A DNA stretch of 64,000 bases from Dyella humicola. GTDB lineage: Bacteria; Pseudomonadota; Gammaproteobacteria; Xanthomonadales; Rhodanobacteraceae. Location of the stretch: contig NZ_JAPDPC010000001.1 in the NCBI RefSeq assembly GCF_026283945.1, positions 1,426,001 through 1,490,000 on the forward strand. Reading direction: 5' to 3'. Position 1 is the stretch's first letter; every line of letters starts with the position of its first letter. Position numbers and translations under genes: made by a program. Of this stretch, positions 62,827 through 64,000 are shown in pieces. The notes under the pieces are model-generated. The model did not search any database, was not told where the DNA came from, and saw only the letters and a program-made list of their open reading frames with translations.

Positions 62827-63935
62827 CGCGTAGCCACCGTGTTCGGTTCAGCTGCAGGGGCGCCGGACAGTGCGACCTGCAATCCGGGCGCCATCTTCTG
62901 CACGCCCGCGGTTACAACCAGGTCGCCGGCCGGCGGTCCGGAGACCAGCACGTCGTCGTTTTGATAGCCCTGCACGGTCACGCGCACGAGTTCAACGGTG
63001 CCCACCGGCTGCATCCCGGTGTGCTTGACCACCCATACCGCAGGCTGTCCGCCGTCCTGCGTGAGCGCCGTGGCGGGGATGGTCGCCGTGAGCGTCCCCG
63101 ACATCACGCGATCGGCCAGCAGCGTGGCGGTTGCGCCGAGCGGGAGGACACGAGCTTCGACCGGCTTCAGCCGAGCACGGTATGTGCGCGTCTGCGCTGC
63201 CGCCTGCGGCGCCAGTTCCCTTAGCGTGACATCGAAAATCTCGTTGGGTGCGCTGGCCAGCGACGCCTTGAAGTGCGCCGCCTTGAAGGTTGCGAACTGA
63301 TCCTCGGGCACATCGGTGACGATCTCGGCCGTCTCGGGATCGGCGATCGAGACCACCGGCTGCCCCTCGGGGACGACCTGCCCGACTTCGAGTGCCACCG
63401 AGGTCACGAGACCGCTGCGGGACGCGCGCAACACGGTGTACTTGGACCGGTTTTGCGCAAGCTCCAGGTTCTTCTGGGCGGCCTCGGCATTTGCGCGCGC
63501 CTGCCGCGCGCTGCTTTGCGCACGCTCATCGTCCGAGCTACTGACGGAGCCATCGGTCTTCAGCGCATTCAAGCGCTGCTGGTCCGAATCAGCCAGGCGA
63601 GCCTGCGTAGTTGCGGCGGCCCAGGCCTGTCGTGCGGCATCTTCTGCCAGCCGATAGTCGTTGTCTTCAAGCACAGCGAGCTCGTCGCCCTCGTGCACAA
63701 ACTGGCCGACATCCACCTTGCGCTGGGCGACCTTGCCGGCGACTCGGAAGGCCTGGTTCACCTCGTAGCGTGACTGCACGGTGCCGACGTAACGGTGAGC
63801 CTGGCGGGCGTTGTCGTAGCGGAGCTCGACGGTGCGAACGGGGCGAGGCGCCTGCACGGGCGGTTTGTGCGAACTGCAGGCGGAGAGCATGACGGTTATG
63901 GCCAGCGCGCCGGCCGCGGTAAGTGAGTTCTTCAA
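62823..63935 (-). CDS. RND efflux periplasmic adaptor lipoprotein (MFP family)
   Basis: A 370-residue membrane-fusion protein with a lipobox (VMLSACSSH, cysteine at about residue 20). The lipoyl-like halves are V..FRVAGKVAQRKVDVGQFVHEGD and VLRASRSGLVTSVALEVGQVV, the alpha-helical hairpin lies between (AAEAAQKNLELAQNRSKY), and beta-barrel and membrane-proximal domains follow. First gene of the RND operon, overlapping the pump gene by 4 bp. The promoter region lies in 63936-64000. Confidence 0.9.
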   Translation of the reverse strand: MKNSLTAAGALAITVMLSACSSHKPPVQAPRPVRTVELRYDNARQAHRYVGTVQSRYEVNQAFRVAGKVAQRKVDVGQFVHEGDELAVLEDNDYRLAEDAARQAWAAATTQARLADSDQQRLNALKTDGSVSSSDDERAQSSARQARANAEAAQKNLELAQNRSKYTVLRASRSGLVTSVALEVGQVVPEGQPVVSIADPETAEIVTDVPEDQFATFKAAHFKASLASAPNEIFDVTLRELAPQAAAQTRTYRARLKPVEARVLPLGATATLLADRVMSGTLTATIPATALTQDGGQPAVWVVKHTGMQPVGTVELVRVTVQGYQNDDVLVSGPPAGDLVVTAGVQKMAPGLQVALSGAPAAEPNTVATR

Positions 63936-64000
63936 AGTGGTTCCCTTTGAGGGCGAAGGGTTATCAGGAATGCGACGGACGGTTGGCGCCGGCGGTTGCG

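Overview
The window is a GC-rich proteobacterial chromosome segment. No rRNA, tRNA, phage genes or transposase were seen. The gene families (two-component acyl-CoA dehydrogenase cluster with its own ETF pair, many LysR/TetR/HxlR regulators, RND efflux, bufferin genes) fit a free-living beta- or gammaproteobacterium, for example Burkholderiales or Xanthomonadales/Rhodanobacteraceae. The sequence alone does not settle the genus.

Layout. 1-5.5 kb: a mixed-acid fermentation module with the pyruvate formate-lyase activase (pflA, 5' end possibly outside the window), an aspartate:alanine-type exchanger, and on the other strand a PTA_PTB-family phosphate acyltransferase, acetate kinase and a GNAT acetyltransferase. 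5.5-11.1 kb: small secreted proteins, gene remnants and a tautomerase/enoyl-CoA hydratase/TetR set divergent from an isochorismatase-like hydrolase. 11.1-18 kb: ohr, then a tightly coupled operon (isochorismatase-like hydrolase, XapX, amidohydrolase, DoxX joined in frame to a VOC protein) facing a LysR gene, then a thioesterase. 18-30.4 kb: a ten-gene beta-oxidation operon resembling pimelate/dicarboxylate (pim) clusters, with a perfect 19-bp palindrome upstream. 30.5-36.4 kb: LysR, a pyruvate/indolepyruvate decarboxylase, HxlR with its palindromic operator, a quinone oxidoreductase and an SDR. 36.5-42 kb: a hydrolase operon (isochorismatase-like, epoxide hydrolase, cupin, enoyl-CoA hydratase, alpha/beta hydrolase, orphan MbcA/Xre-like antitoxin domain) facing LysR. 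42-52.4 kb: NmrA-type reductases, MATE pump, LysR, Old Yellow Enzyme, DUF1330, SRPBCC, TetR with two operators, SDR, GlxA-type AraC regulator. 52.7-56.2 kb: a bufferin (MNIO RiPP) operon with two different precursor types. 56.8-64 kb: gene remnants, a Crp/Fnr regulator, a secreted amidase-like protein, and a two-gene RND efflux operon.

The most unusual feature is a family of intergenic repeat elements (four substantial copies, one partial). Two sequence subfamilies have diverged from each other but keep five copies of a 13-bp motif (CAWAGTNNGTGCA, one inverted) at nearly identical spacings of 0, +24, +52 (inverted), +79 and +153/154. Three of the copies lie beside genes of which only a piece remains. 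The second system worth attention is the bufferin operon, in which one MNIO enzyme and one partner protein serve two unlike cysteine-rich precursors.
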